From GCA-002728855 sp036340635 (GTDB lineage: Bacteria; Bacteroidota; Bacteroidia; Flavobacteriales; Flavobacteriaceae): a DNA stretch of 42,152 nt. The stretch covers positions 1-42,152 of the forward strand of contig JAYYYF010000036.1 of assembly GCA_036340635.1 (NCBI GenBank), written 5' to 3'. The position numbers were made by a program, and so were the translations under genes. Shown here piece after piece: positions 1-8,049 of this stretch (position 1 is its first letter; every line of letters begins with the position of its first letter). Under the pieces are notes generated by a model. It was not told where the DNA came from, did not search any database, and saw only the letters and a program-made list of their open reading frames with translations.

Positions 1-209
1 GGATTATTTCCTTCAGCCAAGGACACAAAATTTGCAACAGTTATAGGCGTTTTATCCATTTCCAACTGAACAATTATATTCCCTTTAGTTGTATTTATAT
101 CAGCATAAAGGCCTGTATCAAGTTCTGGGTAATTGTTTTTGCAGGCATAGAATAAAAACAAGATTGCAAGGAGTGATAAAAGAATAAACTTTATTTGTTT
201 AGGATTCAT
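1..209 (-). CDS. Cyclophilin-type peptidyl-prolyl isomerase lipoprotein (3' part missing)
   Basis: Only the first 69 codons are inside the window; the gene runs off the left edge. It starts with ATG at 209, which overlaps the TGA of gldI (ATGA). A hydrophobic signal segment ends at Cys23 (LFLFYAC), a relaxed Bacteroidota lipobox, so the protein is probably anchored in the cell envelope. The following residues (ADINTTKGNIIVQLE, then PITVANFVSLAEG) are the conserved first strand and helix of the cyclophilin fold, which catalyses cis-trans isomerisation of X-Pro bonds. Its place directly after GldI in an operon suggests a role in folding exported proteins. The catalytic Arg lies outside the window, so activity cannot be judged. 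Confidence 0.85.
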   Translation of the reverse strand, partial: MNPKQIKFILLSLLAILFLFYACKNNYPELDTGLYADINTTKGNIIVQLEMDKTPITVANFVSLAEGNN

Positions 210-742
210 ATTTTTTTCTTTTTGAGTTTTAAGAGCTCTATGGTAAACTTGAGCGGTTGATTCATACCTATTTTTTCACCGTCTCCTTGATATCCATAGC
301 AAAGGTATGAAGGAAAAAGAAAAACAACAACTTCATCTTCTTTCATAAGCTTAATTCCTCTTCTAAATGCAGGTAAAACATCTTCTTCATCAACAAAAAA
401 AGAAACTTTTCCTAACTCTTTTTCATTATAAAGTAAGTTGTTGTTTAGATCTTCAATTTTATATGAAAAAATGACTTCATCTCCTTTTTCTGGAACTATT
501 TCATCAGATTTTTTTTCAATTTTGTAAGCATACCAAAACCCAAATTCTGAAACACTAAATTTCAGTTCAGAGTTTTTAACAAACTTTTTGAAAAGCCCTT
601 GTTCAATTTCAAATCTATTTTTATTTCTTATAGCAGATTCTTTTAAAAAAATTTTTTTCTTTTTATTTATAGGTCTTCTAGCTTCAGATTCTTGACAGTT
701 TATAAAAAGTAAAAAACAGATAGGGGCGAGGAATAATTTCAT
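206..742 (-). CDS. gldI: GldI, gliding-motility FKBP-type peptidyl-prolyl isomerase lipoprotein
   Basis: This 178-residue protein has a signal peptide ending at a lipobox with Cys16 (FLLFINC). A charged linker follows, then an FKBP domain from about residue 80 (EKGDEVIFSYKIED, then VLPAFRRGIKLM and SYLCYGYQGDG). GldI is a lipoprotein needed for gliding and for envelope protein folding in Flavobacterium. Length and layout match that family. The gene overlaps its neighbours on both sides by ATGA junctions (nrnA upstream, a cyclophilin downstream), so the three are translationally coupled. Having gldI does not prove that the organism glides, because many non-gliding flavobacteria keep it. A generic FKBP lipoprotein is the alternative. 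Confidence 0.88.
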   Translation of the reverse strand: MKLFLAPICFLLFINCQESEARRPINKKKKIFLKESAIRNKNRFEIEQGLFKKFVKNSELKFSVSEFGFWYAYKIEKKSDEIVPEKGDEVIFSYKIEDLNNNLLYNEKELGKVSFFVDEEDVLPAFRRGIKLMKEDEVVVFLFPSYLCYGYQGDGEKIGMNQPLKFTIELLKLKKKKI

Positions 743-1752
743 ACTTCAAAATCTTTTTTACTGTCTTTTATGGCTTTCAAAAATTTTTCTTCTGTTTTTT
801 TTAGGCTTTCATTTGAGGTTCCTCCAGCTGCATTATTATGACCCCCTCCATTAAAGTAGGTTTTTGCAAATTTATTTACTGAAAAATTTCCTTTTGATCG
901 AAATGACATTTTAATAATATTTTGTGATTTATCTTCAATCATTATGACTGAAAGAAAAATGTTTTTTAGGCTTAGGCCATAGTTTACAAAACCTTCTGTG
1001 TCACCTTTTTCAAAATTATTTAGATTCAAATCTTCTTGGGACAAAAAAGTATAAACAACAGGTAAATTTTTAATTTTTTTAAGATTGGAGAGGCAAGTTC
1101 CTAAAAGTCTTATTCTATCAAAAGTATAATTGTCATATACATTTTGATGGATTTTAGAATGGTTAGCTCCGTAAGCTATTAATCTTGATGCTATTAGGTG
1201 GGTTTTAGAAGTTGTGGAGGGAAATCTAAAAGACCCTGTGTCTGTCATTATTCCAGTATAGAGACAGGTAGCAATTTTTGAATCAATTATGTTCTTGTCT
1301 AATTTTGAAATAATGTTGTAAACTATTTCAGATGTTGAACTAATTTGAGGTTCTGAAAAAGTTATCGAAGCATATGATTTTGGATTTTCATGATGATCGA
1401 TCATTACAAAAGGAATCTCAGTAGAGTTTAAAAGTGATTCCATTTCTCCAGTTCTAGAAAGATCATTATAGTCAAGTGTTAAAATTAGATCTGCATCATT
1501 TATTAGAGAAATAACCTTTTTTTGATTTGATAAAAAATTAATTATTTTATTTTGACCAGGCAACCAATTTAGAAAAGATGGATAGTCGTTAGGAGAAACA
1601 ACTACTGAATTTAACCCTTTTTTCATTAAAAAAAAGTTTAGAGCTAAGCTACTGCCAAGGGCATCACCATCAGGGTTTTTATGGGGTATTATAATTGTAT
1701 TTTTTGATTTTTCAAGAAGTGAATTGAATTCATTTATCAAATAATTTTTCAT
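739..1752 (-). CDS. nrnA: DHH-family phosphoesterase, NrnA-like oligoribonuclease/pAp phosphatase
   Basis: The 337-residue cytoplasmic protein has the DHH domain motifs in order: HKNPDGDALGSS (His24, Asp28, Asp30), Asp94 in LDYND, and IDHHENP with the defining Asp119-His120-His121. A DHHA1 domain with GGGHNNAAGG near residues 302-311 closes the protein. Family members use two Mn ions to degrade short oligoribonucleotides and 3'-phosphoadenosine 5'-phosphate. It is the first gene of the nrnA-gldI-cyclophilin operon, and its TGA overlaps the gldI ATG. A perfect -7 element (TATATTTG) sits only four bases before the ATG, so the mRNA leader must be almost absent or the start lies downstream. Confidence 0.88.
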   Translation of the reverse strand: MKNYLINEFNSLLEKSKNTIIIPHKNPDGDALGSSLALNFFLMKKGLNSVVVSPNDYPSFLNWLPGQNKIINFLSNQKKVISLINDADLILTLDYNDLSRTGEMESLLNSTEIPFVMIDHHENPKSYASITFSEPQISSTSEIVYNIISKLDKNIIDSKIATCLYTGIMTDTGSFRFPSTTSKTHLIASRLIAYGANHSKIHQNVYDNYTFDRIRLLGTCLSNLKKIKNLPVVYTFLSQEDLNLNNFEKGDTEGFVNYGLSLKNIFLSVIMIEDKSQNIIKMSFRSKGNFSVNKFAKTYFNGGGHNNAAGGTSNESLKKTEEKFLKAIKDSKKDFEV

Positions 1753-1756
1753 GTGT

Positions 1757-1764
1757 CAAATATA
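1757..1764 (-). promoter_or_regulatory. Promoter -7 element for nrnA
   Basis: On the minus strand this reads TATATTTG, a perfect match to the Bacteroidota housekeeping -7 consensus TAnnTTTG. A TTTTG about 24 bases further upstream could serve as the -33 element, although that spacing is longer than the usual 19 or so. Only four bases separate it from the nrnA ATG, which implies a leaderless or nearly leaderless transcript. Confidence 0.55.
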
Positions 1765-1847
1765 CCAAAAATTGCCCTCTTATATTTTCAAAAGAGAAAC
1801 CTAAAATCATTTATTTAAACTTATGATTATATAATCTTACAATTTGT

Positions 1848-1855
1848 TAAATTTG
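1848..1855 (+). promoter_or_regulatory. Promoter -7 element for ndk
   Basis: The sequence TAAATTTG matches TAnnTTTG and ends 16 bases before the ndk ATG, so the leader would be about 10 bases. No clear -33 TTG is visible at the standard distance. Confidence 0.5.
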
Positions 1856-1871
1856 AAACTCAAAAATTTAA

Positions 1872-2294
1872 ATGAAAAACACACATACTTTTTCAATGAT
1901 TAAACCAGATGCTGTTGAAAGTGGCTATATTGCTCCAATTTTAGATAAAATTGTTTCTTCTGGTTTTAAAATTATCGCAATGAAACTTACACAACTCTCA
2001 TCAAGAGAGGCTAAAGAATTTTATGATATTCATAAAACCAAGCCTTTTTTTGATGAATTAATAAAGTTTATGACTCGAGGACCTATAGTAGCAATGATAT
2101 TAGAAAAAGACAATGCAGTAGATGATTTTAGAAGTTTAATTGGATCGACAAATCCTGAGGAGGCAAAAGAAGGTACGATAAGGAAACTATACGCCAGTTC
2201 TGTTGGTGAAAATGCAATACATGGATCTGACAGTGATGAAAATGCGGAAATAGAAAGCATTTTCCATTTTTCTAAGCGAGAGATTTTTAAGTAA
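1872..2294 (+). CDS. ndk: Nucleoside diphosphate kinase
   Basis: The enzyme balances nucleoside triphosphate pools by moving the gamma-phosphate of ATP to NDPs through a phosphohistidine. Its 140 residues match the family length. The N-terminal FSMIKPDAVESG motif and the active-site NAIHGSDS with His117 are intact. It is a single plus-strand gene between the divergent nrnA operon and the convergent DUF721 gene, and its last 8 bases overlap the DUF721 end. The -7 element at 1848 would drive it. The identification is secure. Confidence 0.97.
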   Translation: MKNTHTFSMIKPDAVESGYIAPILDKIVSSGFKIIAMKLTQLSSREAKEFYDIHKTKPFFDELIKFMTRGPIVAMILEKDNAVDDFRSLIGSTNPEEAKEGTIRKLYASSVGENAIHGSDSDENAEIESIFHFSKREIFK

Positions 2295-2589
2295 AAACAA
2301 TTTTTAAAATTGATTTATCTCCAATTTCATCATTTAATAGGTTAATTATTTTTTCACTTCCGTAAGAAAGTTCACTTCTAAGAGCTGAGCTGGTTAAATA
2401 GACATAAAGGGTTGAATTTTTAAATTCAACTTTTTGAGTATATTTATCAATATTTTCACCCATTATATTTTTCCAAAGTTCCCCAGCTCTAACATTTATA
2501 ATACCTTTTTTTAAAGGTTTGGAATGGACTATTTTTGATAGGATTTTATTTATTTGTTCTGGTTCAGGTTTTCTTTCAGAATTTCGCAT
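2287..2589 (-). CDS. DUF721 (DciA-like) domain protein
   Basis: This is a small 100-residue basic protein without signal or membrane segment. The pattern KILSKIVHSKPLKKGI, then ELWKNIMGENIDKYTQKV, then LYVYLTSSALRSELSYG is the DUF721 fold. In other phyla the DUF721/DciA family includes proteins that help load the replicative helicase. The gene follows recF by 71 bases on the same strand, the standard Bacteroidota arrangement, which supports a link to DNA replication or repair. The exact role in flavobacteria is unproven. It ends tail-to-tail with ndk with an 8-base overlap. Confidence 0.85.
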   Translation of the reverse strand: MRNSERKPEPEQINKILSKIVHSKPLKKGIINVRAGELWKNIMGENIDKYTQKVEFKNSTLYVYLTSSALRSELSYGSEKIINLLNDEIGDKSILKIVFT

Positions 2590-2660
2590 TTTAAAAGAGC
2601 AATTTTTTAATCTATAGGTCCTTCAATTAATTCTTTTATGTGACTAAATTACAAGTAAAA

Positions 2661-3758
2661 TCAAGAAAAATATAAAGAATTCAAATTAAATGTTTTATAT
2701 GAGTTTTTTAATGGAGACAATACTTCATTTATTCTCTTTTCATCAGTATCAGATATAAATATTTGCCCCATTTTTTCATTTTTAAAAAGTTTAATTATTT
2801 TTTTTACTCTGCTACGATCCAGTTTATCAAATATATCATCTAATAAAACAATTGGATTAATTTCTACAATTTTTTTGATGAAATTGAATTGAGCAATTTT
2901 TAGAGCTATTAAGAAGGTTTTTTGTTGACCTTGACTACCAAATTTCTTTACATTTTGATCCATGATCTTAAACTCTAGATCATCTTTGTGAATCCCCGTT
3001 GTTGTAAATCTAAATACTCTGTCCTTGTCTAAATTTTCTTCAAGAAGTTCAATCCCAGTTTTTTCTTTTAAATCACTTTTATAATTTATACTTACAATTT
3101 CCATTGATCCGCTAATTTTTTTATAACTCTCCATAAATAAGGGAATAAAACTGTTTAGAAAGAAAGCTCTTTTTTCAAAAATGGGTTTAGCTAACTCACT
3201 TAATTGGAAACTATAGGTATCCAAAGTTTCTTTGTCAAATTTGTGATTTAAAGCAAAATATTTTAATAGAGCATTTCTTTGTGCCAAAATTTTATTATAA
3301 TTCAAAATGTTTTGTAGATAGATTTTATCTGTTTGACCAATGACACCATCCATAAATTTTCTCCTTGTAGCACTCCCTTCAATAATTAGGTCCTGATCAA
3401 TAGGAGATATTATAACCATGGGTATTAAACCAATATGATCTGAAATTTTATTATAATTTTTCCGATTTCTTTTCAAAATTTTTTTAAACCCCTTCTTAAA
3501 ACTGCAAATAATTTTTTCATTCCTATTTATATTTTTGAAATCCCCTCGTATTATAAAAAAATCCTTTCCAAATTTTACATTTTCATTACTTGATGGATTA
3601 AAATAGCTTTTACCAAAAGCCAGGTGATAAATTGAATCAATAATATTTGATTTCCCTACACCATTGTCTCCAACAAAACAATTAATTGATGGATTAAAAT
3701 CAAATTCAAAGGCCTCAATGCTTTTATAATTTGTTAGGGAAAGTTTTTTTAAGATCAT
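2661..3758 (-). CDS. recF: DNA replication/repair ATPase RecF
   Basis: RecF is an SMC-like ATPase that binds gapped DNA and helps RecO and RecR load RecA. The 365-residue protein has a Walker A motif at about 30-38 (GDNGVGKSN), a signature region GSQGQQKTFLIALKIAQ near 273-289, and Walker B with LLDDIFDKLD near 305. Length is normal for the family. It is followed by the DUF721 gene on the same strand and is not next to dnaA-dnaN as in many other bacteria, which is normal for Flavobacteria. The 123 bases between recF and the plus-strand TPR gene must hold both divergent promoters. Confidence 0.95.
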   Translation of the reverse strand: MILKKLSLTNYKSIEAFEFDFNPSINCFVGDNGVGKSNIIDSIYHLAFGKSYFNPSSNENVKFGKDFFIIRGDFKNINRNEKIICSFKKGFKKILKRNRKNYNKISDHIGLIPMVIISPIDQDLIIEGSATRRKFMDGVIGQTDKIYLQNILNYNKILAQRNALLKYFALNHKFDKETLDTYSFQLSELAKPIFEKRAFFLNSFIPLFMESYKKISGSMEIVSINYKSDLKEKTGIELLEENLDKDRVFRFTTTGIHKDDLEFKIMDQNVKKFGSQGQQKTFLIALKIAQFNFIKKIVEINPIVLLDDIFDKLDRSRVKKIIKLFKNEKMGQIFISDTDEKRINEVLSPLKNSYKTFNLNSLYFS

Positions 3759-3834
3759 ATAGGCGGAGAATTTAGGTCTTTAAGGTAACAATATATTCTC
3801 TTAATAAAAGTTAAAATCTACCTTATTTCTATTT

Positions 3835-3864
3835 TTGGTTTTGGAATAAAAAAGATTACTTTTG
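3835..3864 (+). promoter_or_regulatory. Complete Bacteroidota-type promoter (TTG-N19-TACTTTTG)
   Basis: A -33 TTG at 3835-3837 is followed, after exactly 19 bases, by TACTTTTG at 3857-3864, which fits TAnnTTTG. It ends 17 bases before the ATG of the TPR gene. It is the best-formed promoter in the window and probably drives the TPR-ribH-small protein-mutL-rhomboid operon. Confidence 0.7.
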
Positions 3865-3881
3865 GGGACTATAAAATTGTA

Positions 3882-4643
3882 ATGGCAACTTATAAAAAAA
3901 GAGGATATAAAAAGTCTATTATAAGTAAAGTTGAGGGTCTTTCAGAGGAAAGTACTACCGCTGAAGTTTTTGACAAACTAGATAGCTCTGCCTCTAAAAC
4001 TGAGCAGTTTGTAGCGAAATATCAAAATTTTATTATAGGATTCATAGGATTTATTGCCTTAACTATTCTTTCTTATTTGGCTTATATTAATTTTATATAT
4101 GAACCGATGGAAAGGGAAGCTGTTAGTGAACTTAGTCAGGCACAATATTATTTTGATATAGCTTTGAATGGGGAAAATTCTGACTCATTATATTATAGGG
4201 CTTTAAATGGAGGAGAAGGAAAATATGGGTTTCTTGACATTATTGAAAACTATGAAGGCACTTCGGCTGCAAAACTTGCTACATATAGTGCCGGGATGGC
4301 ATATTTAAATGTAAAAGATTATGAAAAGGCTATATTTTATTTAGATCAATTTGATTCTGATGATATTCTTCTTAGTGCTCTTTCAAAAGGAGCGATTGGT
4401 GATGCTTTTGCAGAAATAGGTCAGATAGATGAAGCATATGAATATTACGTCCTTGCTTTTGAAGCAAGTGAGAATTCATTTACTACTCCAAAATATTTAT
4501 ATAAAGCAGCAATGACAGCTAATTCAAATGATCAAAAAAATCTTGCATTAAGTTATCTTAAGAGAATAAAAGAAGATTTTCCTGATGCTGTTGAAGCAAA
4601 TTTGGTTGACGTTCAAATAGGGCGCCTTGAAAATATTGATTGA
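3882..4643 (+). CDS. YfgM-like tetratricopeptide membrane protein
   Basis: The 253-residue protein has a basic N-terminus, one membrane span at about 48-70 (IIGFIGFIALTILSYLAYI), and then a long periplasmic part with TPR-type helical repeats (KLATYSAGMAYLNVKDYEKA; ALSKGAIGDAFAEIGQIDEA; KYLYKAAMTANSNDQKNLA). This is the layout of YfgM, which associates with the SecYEG translocon and periplasmic chaperones. Bacteroidota usually carry such a gene just before ribH. It leads the operon under the promoter at 3835, and its stop lies two bases before the ribH ATG. The Sec-related function is inferred from the fold only. Confidence 0.75.
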   Translation: MATYKKRGYKKSIISKVEGLSEESTTAEVFDKLDSSASKTEQFVAKYQNFIIGFIGFIALTILSYLAYINFIYEPMEREAVSELSQAQYYFDIALNGENSDSLYYRALNGGEGKYGFLDIIENYEGTSAAKLATYSAGMAYLNVKDYEKAIFYLDQFDSDDILLSALSKGAIGDAFAEIGQIDEAYEYYVLAFEASENSFTTPKYLYKAAMTANSNDQKNLALSYLKRIKEDFPDAVEANLVDVQIGRLENID

Positions 4644-4645
4644 AT

Positions 4646-5128
4646 ATGAGTCTTTCAAAATCTAAGATCTCACATGCAAACCTTGGTGAATTACCCGATG
4701 GTTCAAATTTTAAATTTGCAATAGTTGTTTCTCAATGGAACAAATCAATAACCGAAAAATTATTTCAAGGATGCTATGATGTATTGTTAGAAAATAATGT
4801 TTCTTCAAAAAATATTTTAAGAATTGATGTTCCTGGAAGTTTTGAGCTTATCTATGGATCTAAAAAAGCTCAAGAACAGGGAGTTAATGTTGTTATTTCA
4901 ATAGGTAGTATAATAAAAGGAGAAACGAAGCACTTTGATTTTATTTGTAATGCTGTTTCTCAAGGGATAAAAGATCTAAATATAAACTCTAATGTTCCAG
5001 TAATTTTTTGTGTTCTTACTGATAATAGATTTGATCAAGCTGAGGCTCGGAGTGGGGGCAAGCATGGGAACAGAGGTTTTGATGCTGCTGTTGCTGCATT
5101 AAAAATGGCATCAATTGCAAAATTGTAA
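4646..5128 (+). CDS. ribH: 6,7-dimethyl-8-ribityllumazine synthase
   Basis: RibH makes the riboflavin precursor 6,7-dimethyl-8-ribityllumazine from 5-amino-6-ribitylaminouracil and dihydroxybutanone phosphate. The sequence shows the family marks FAIVVSQWN, VPGSFEL and GSIIKGETKHFDFI (with the catalytic-loop His). The C-terminal NRGFDAAVAALKMASI follows RSGGKHGNRG. I chose the ATG at 4646 (160 residues); a TTG at 4640 is in frame but lies across the stop of the preceding gene. The family length is about 155-165. Coupling to the TPR gene is tight. Confidence 0.95.
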   Translation: MSLSKSKISHANLGELPDGSNFKFAIVVSQWNKSITEKLFQGCYDVLLENNVSSKNILRIDVPGSFELIYGSKKAQEQGVNVVISIGSIIKGETKHFDFICNAVSQGIKDLNINSNVPVIFCVLTDNRFDQAEARSGGKHGNRGFDAAVAALKMASIAKL

Positions 5129-5219
5129 CTTTTTTTTTATTTGAAAACTAGTTTCAATACCTTTCTAAAAATTTTATTATAAAAGGCATAGAAAAGAGTT
5201 CTAAATTCTATTAACACAA

Positions 5220-5525
5220 ATGAAAATCAACTTTTTTAAATTAAAAAGGAATCAAAGGTATAACTATACTCCTCGTTATTATAAAGGGAAAGATGAGGTT
5301 AATGACCCTTCAGGAATTTATAGGTTTAATTTTGATTCTAGGTTTTCAAAATATAGACAAGCATATAATAAAAATGATTTTGGTCAAAGATGGAAGGAAG
5401 AAAGAAAAAAAATGAGAGTTTTTAGTAATAGATATTTTTCAATTAGACTTGTAGTAATAATTGTACTACTAACTTTAATTTTTCTTTATATTATTGACTT
5501 TGATTTAGAAATATTTAAAGCTTAA
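5220..5525 (+). CDS. Small conserved flavobacterial membrane protein between ribH and mutL
   Basis: This is a 101-residue protein with a very basic, aromatic-rich N-terminal 70 residues (many Arg, Lys and Tyr; for example RNQRYNYTPRYYKGKD and FGQRWKEERKKMR). A single membrane span follows at about 77-95 (VVIIVLLTLIFLYII). It has no enzyme motif. Homologues in this position are often labelled riboflavin synthase subunit beta in databases, which looks like a label carried over from the neighbouring ribH. I see nothing to support that activity. It is probably anchored with its basic domain in the cytoplasm. The function is unknown. It ends five bases before mutL, so it is in the same operon. Confidence 0.75.
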   Translation: MKINFFKLKRNQRYNYTPRYYKGKDEVNDPSGIYRFNFDSRFSKYRQAYNKNDFGQRWKEERKKMRVFSNRYFSIRLVVIIVLLTLIFLYIIDFDLEIFKA

Positions 5526-5530
5526 AGTTA

Positions 5531-7309
5531 ATGTCTAATATAATATCAATTCTTCCTGAGAACATAGCTAATCAGATTTCTGCCGGGGAAGTTATTTTGC
5601 GACCTTCATCTGTTGTTAAAGAGCTTCTTGAAAATTCAGTTGATGCAAAGGCTAATAAAATTCAGCTTATTGTCAAAGATTCAGGAAAAACTTTAATTCA
5701 AGTAATTGATGATGGTATTGGAATGTCTCTTGATGATCTAAAATTGTCATTTCATAGACATGCGACCTCAAAAATAAAAAATGTTACAGATCTTTTTTCA
5801 TTACAATCCAAAGGTTTTAGAGGAGAGGCTTTAGCATCAATTGCTTCTATTGCAAATGTTGAAGCTAAATCAAGAACTAAAGAAAATGAAATGGGTAATC
5901 TGCTTAAAATTTCTGGTGGGAAAATTGAATCAACTGAAGATTCTGTGACTTCAATTGGAACATCTATTTGTGTAAAAAATTTATTTTATAATGTTCCTGC
6001 AAGAAGAAATTTCTTAAAATCAGATATGGTTGAATTGAGACATATTATAGATGAGTTTCATCGTCTTTCTCTTGCTCATTCAGAGATTTCTTTTGTTTTA
6101 TTCCAAAATGATTCCGAGTTATTTAAACTTCCTGTTTCTAATCTACAAAAGAGAATTATTAATATTTTTTCAAATAAAATTCAAGAAAAGTTAATTCCTG
6201 TTGAAGAGAAAACATCTGTCGCAGAAATTTCGGGTTTTATTGTTAAACCTGACTTTTCTAAAAAATCTAGAGGGCAACAATTTTTTTTCGTAAACAATCG
6301 TTTTATTAAAAGTTCTTTTTTACATCATTCAATTCTTTCTGCCTTTGAAGGACTTTTATCTGAGGGATATCACCCGGGATATTTTATTTATTTGAAAGTT
6401 GATCCTAAATCAATAGATGTAAATATTCATCCAACAAAAATAGAAGTTAAGTTTGAAGATGAACAAAATCTTTATGCAATTTTAAAAGCAACCATAAAAC
6501 ATAGTCTAGGGATGTTTCAGGTCTTGCCAAGTCTTGATTTTGATAAGGATCCTGGTCTTGATGTTCCTTATGAATACATTAAAAAGGAACCATCACAACC
6601 TCCGATAGAAGTAGATTCTGCATTCAATCCCTTTAAGGAAGGGAAAAGTAATGAGAAAATGTCTAGGGATTCATGGGAGAGTTTATATTCAAGTCTTGAA
6701 TCTACAGATTTAGTTAATATACCTAAAGAAGAACTTAAATTAGATATATCAGAAGGGGCAAAGGTTTTTCAACTCTTCAAGAAATATATTGTAACATCTT
6801 TGCGTTCAGGTTTGTTAATTATAAATCAAGAGAGAGCTCATCGAAGGGTTCTTTACGAAAGATTTTTGAAAAGTGTTACAAAAGGTGAAAAGATAAGTCA
6901 AGAACTTATATTTCCAGAAAAGTTTAAACTATCGCAAAAAGAAATAGCACTTTTTAAGGAATACGACAAAAATTTAAAAGCTATTGGTTTTGTTACTAAG
7001 TTGTCTGGTAAAAAGTTAGTAATAACATCTGTTCCGTCAGTGTTTCAAGAAGAAAATATAGAAAATATTGTAACTGAATTATTTTCTATGATCGATGATG
7101 GAAATTTTGATAGCTTTAGTAAGTCTGATCTTATAGCAAAAACACTTTCAAGAGTAATGTCTGTAAAAGCAGGTAGAATTTTGTCTGTTCCAGAACAACA
7201 GATTTTAGTTGATGATTTATTTGCTTGTAAAGAGTTTCTTACCTGTCCTTTTAATTATCAAATTTTTGTTACTTTGAGTAGAGAAGAGTTAGATGAAAAA
7301 ATAAATTAA
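5531..7309 (+). CDS. mutL: DNA mismatch repair protein MutL
   Basis: MutL couples mismatch recognition by MutS to strand removal. The N-terminal GHKL ATPase is complete: ENSVDAKA, DDGIGM and RGEALASIA within the first 105 residues, then NVNIHPTKIEVKF near 300. A poorly conserved linker leads to the C-terminal dimerisation domain from about 405. Bacteria without MutH normally carry the metal-binding endonuclease motif DQHAxxE or DQHRAHxR here. This protein instead has NQERAHRRVLYE at 432-443, with Asp replaced by Asn and His by Glu. The 592-residue length is normal for the phylum. The stop TAA shares bases with the next ATG. Confidence 0.95.
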   Translation: MSNIISILPENIANQISAGEVILRPSSVVKELLENSVDAKANKIQLIVKDSGKTLIQVIDDGIGMSLDDLKLSFHRHATSKIKNVTDLFSLQSKGFRGEALASIASIANVEAKSRTKENEMGNLLKISGGKIESTEDSVTSIGTSICVKNLFYNVPARRNFLKSDMVELRHIIDEFHRLSLAHSEISFVLFQNDSELFKLPVSNLQKRIINIFSNKIQEKLIPVEEKTSVAEISGFIVKPDFSKKSRGQQFFFVNNRFIKSSFLHHSILSAFEGLLSEGYHPGYFIYLKVDPKSIDVNIHPTKIEVKFEDEQNLYAILKATIKHSLGMFQVLPSLDFDKDPGLDVPYEYIKKEPSQPPIEVDSAFNPFKEGKSNEKMSRDSWESLYSSLESTDLVNIPKEELKLDISEGAKVFQLFKKYIVTSLRSGLLIINQERAHRRVLYERFLKSVTKGEKISQELIFPEKFKLSQKEIALFKEYDKNLKAIGFVTKLSGKKLVITSVPSVFQEENIENIVTELFSMIDDGNFDSFSKSDLIAKTLSRVMSVKAGRILSVPEQQILVDDLFACKEFLTCPFNYQIFVTLSREELDEKIN

Positions 7310-8049
7310 TGGGTAAGATTACTGAAACGGTAAAACATTTATTAATAATTAATGTAATTTTTTTTCTAGCTACAGCTGTATCAGGTAATCAATTTTATGA
7401 TTTTTTTGCTCTGCATTATCCTGATAATCCAAAATTTCAAATATGGCAACCAATAACTCACATGTTCATGCATGGAGATATGTACCATATTTTCTTTAAC
7501 ATGTTTGGGTTATGGATGTTTGGAACGCCTCTTGAAAAAATGTGGGGCAAAAGAAAATTTATTTTTTTCTATTTGTCAACTGGACTTGGAGCTGCTTCGT
7601 TACAGCTATTTCTTTATAATTATCAAATAAACAGTGTTAATGATTTTCTGTTGAATTCTGGAATTAACGAATCCGAGGTAGTCAATTTTTACCAAACTGG
7701 ATATTTGCCTGGAAGAATAAATGAATCTACTATAAATATAACTCTTTCAGGAGCATTTAATTCTTATCATTCTGTAATGGTTGGGGCCTCAGGAGCTCTC
7801 TATGGTGTTCTAGTTGGTTTTGCTATGTTGTTCCCAAATGCTCGCTTAATGTTATTATTTCCCCCAATACCAGTAAAAGCAAAAATACTGGTTCCAATAC
7901 TTATTTTGGCAGATCTCTTTTTTGGATTTTCTTCATACTCTATAGGTCCTATTGCCCATTTTGCTCATGTTGGTGGAGCCTTGACTGGACTAGGAATGAT
8001 GTGGTATTGGAAAAAAAAGCAGTTTGATAATAACCGTTGGGATTTATGA
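7309..8049 (+). CDS. Rhomboid family intramembrane serine protease (first of a pair)
   Basis: A six-span membrane protease of 246 residues. It has the catalytic serine in GASGALYG (Ser161) and the partner His at about 220 in HFAHVGGALTG, with HMFMHGDMYHIFFNMFGLW forming the usual loop and second span. A roughly 40-residue hydrophilic insert (about 105-150) lies before the serine helix, as in flavobacterial homologues. Rhomboids cut membrane-anchored substrates within the lipid bilayer; the substrates here are unknown. The ATG overlaps the mutL stop, and its own stop overlaps the ATG of the second rhomboid. Confidence 0.92.
   Translation: MGKITETVKHLLIINVIFFLATAVSGNQFYDFFALHYPDNPKFQIWQPITHMFMHGDMYHIFFNMFGLWMFGTPLEKMWGKRKFIFFYLSTGLGAASLQLFLYNYQINSVNDFLLNSGINESEVVNFYQTGYLPGRINESTINITLSGAFNSYHSVMVGASGALYGVLVGFAMLFPNARLMLLFPPIPVKAKILVPILILADLFFGFSSYSIGPIAHFAHVGGALTGLGMMWYWKKKQFDNNRWDL

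Noticed and set aside
2030..2260. Open frame antisense to ndk
   Set aside because: It lies wholly inside ndk, whose active site is intact, and it has no independent promoter.
8037..8045. Upstream TTG start for the second rhomboid
   Set aside because: The ATG at 8046 overlaps the preceding stop as ATGA, the coupling used elsewhere in this operon.
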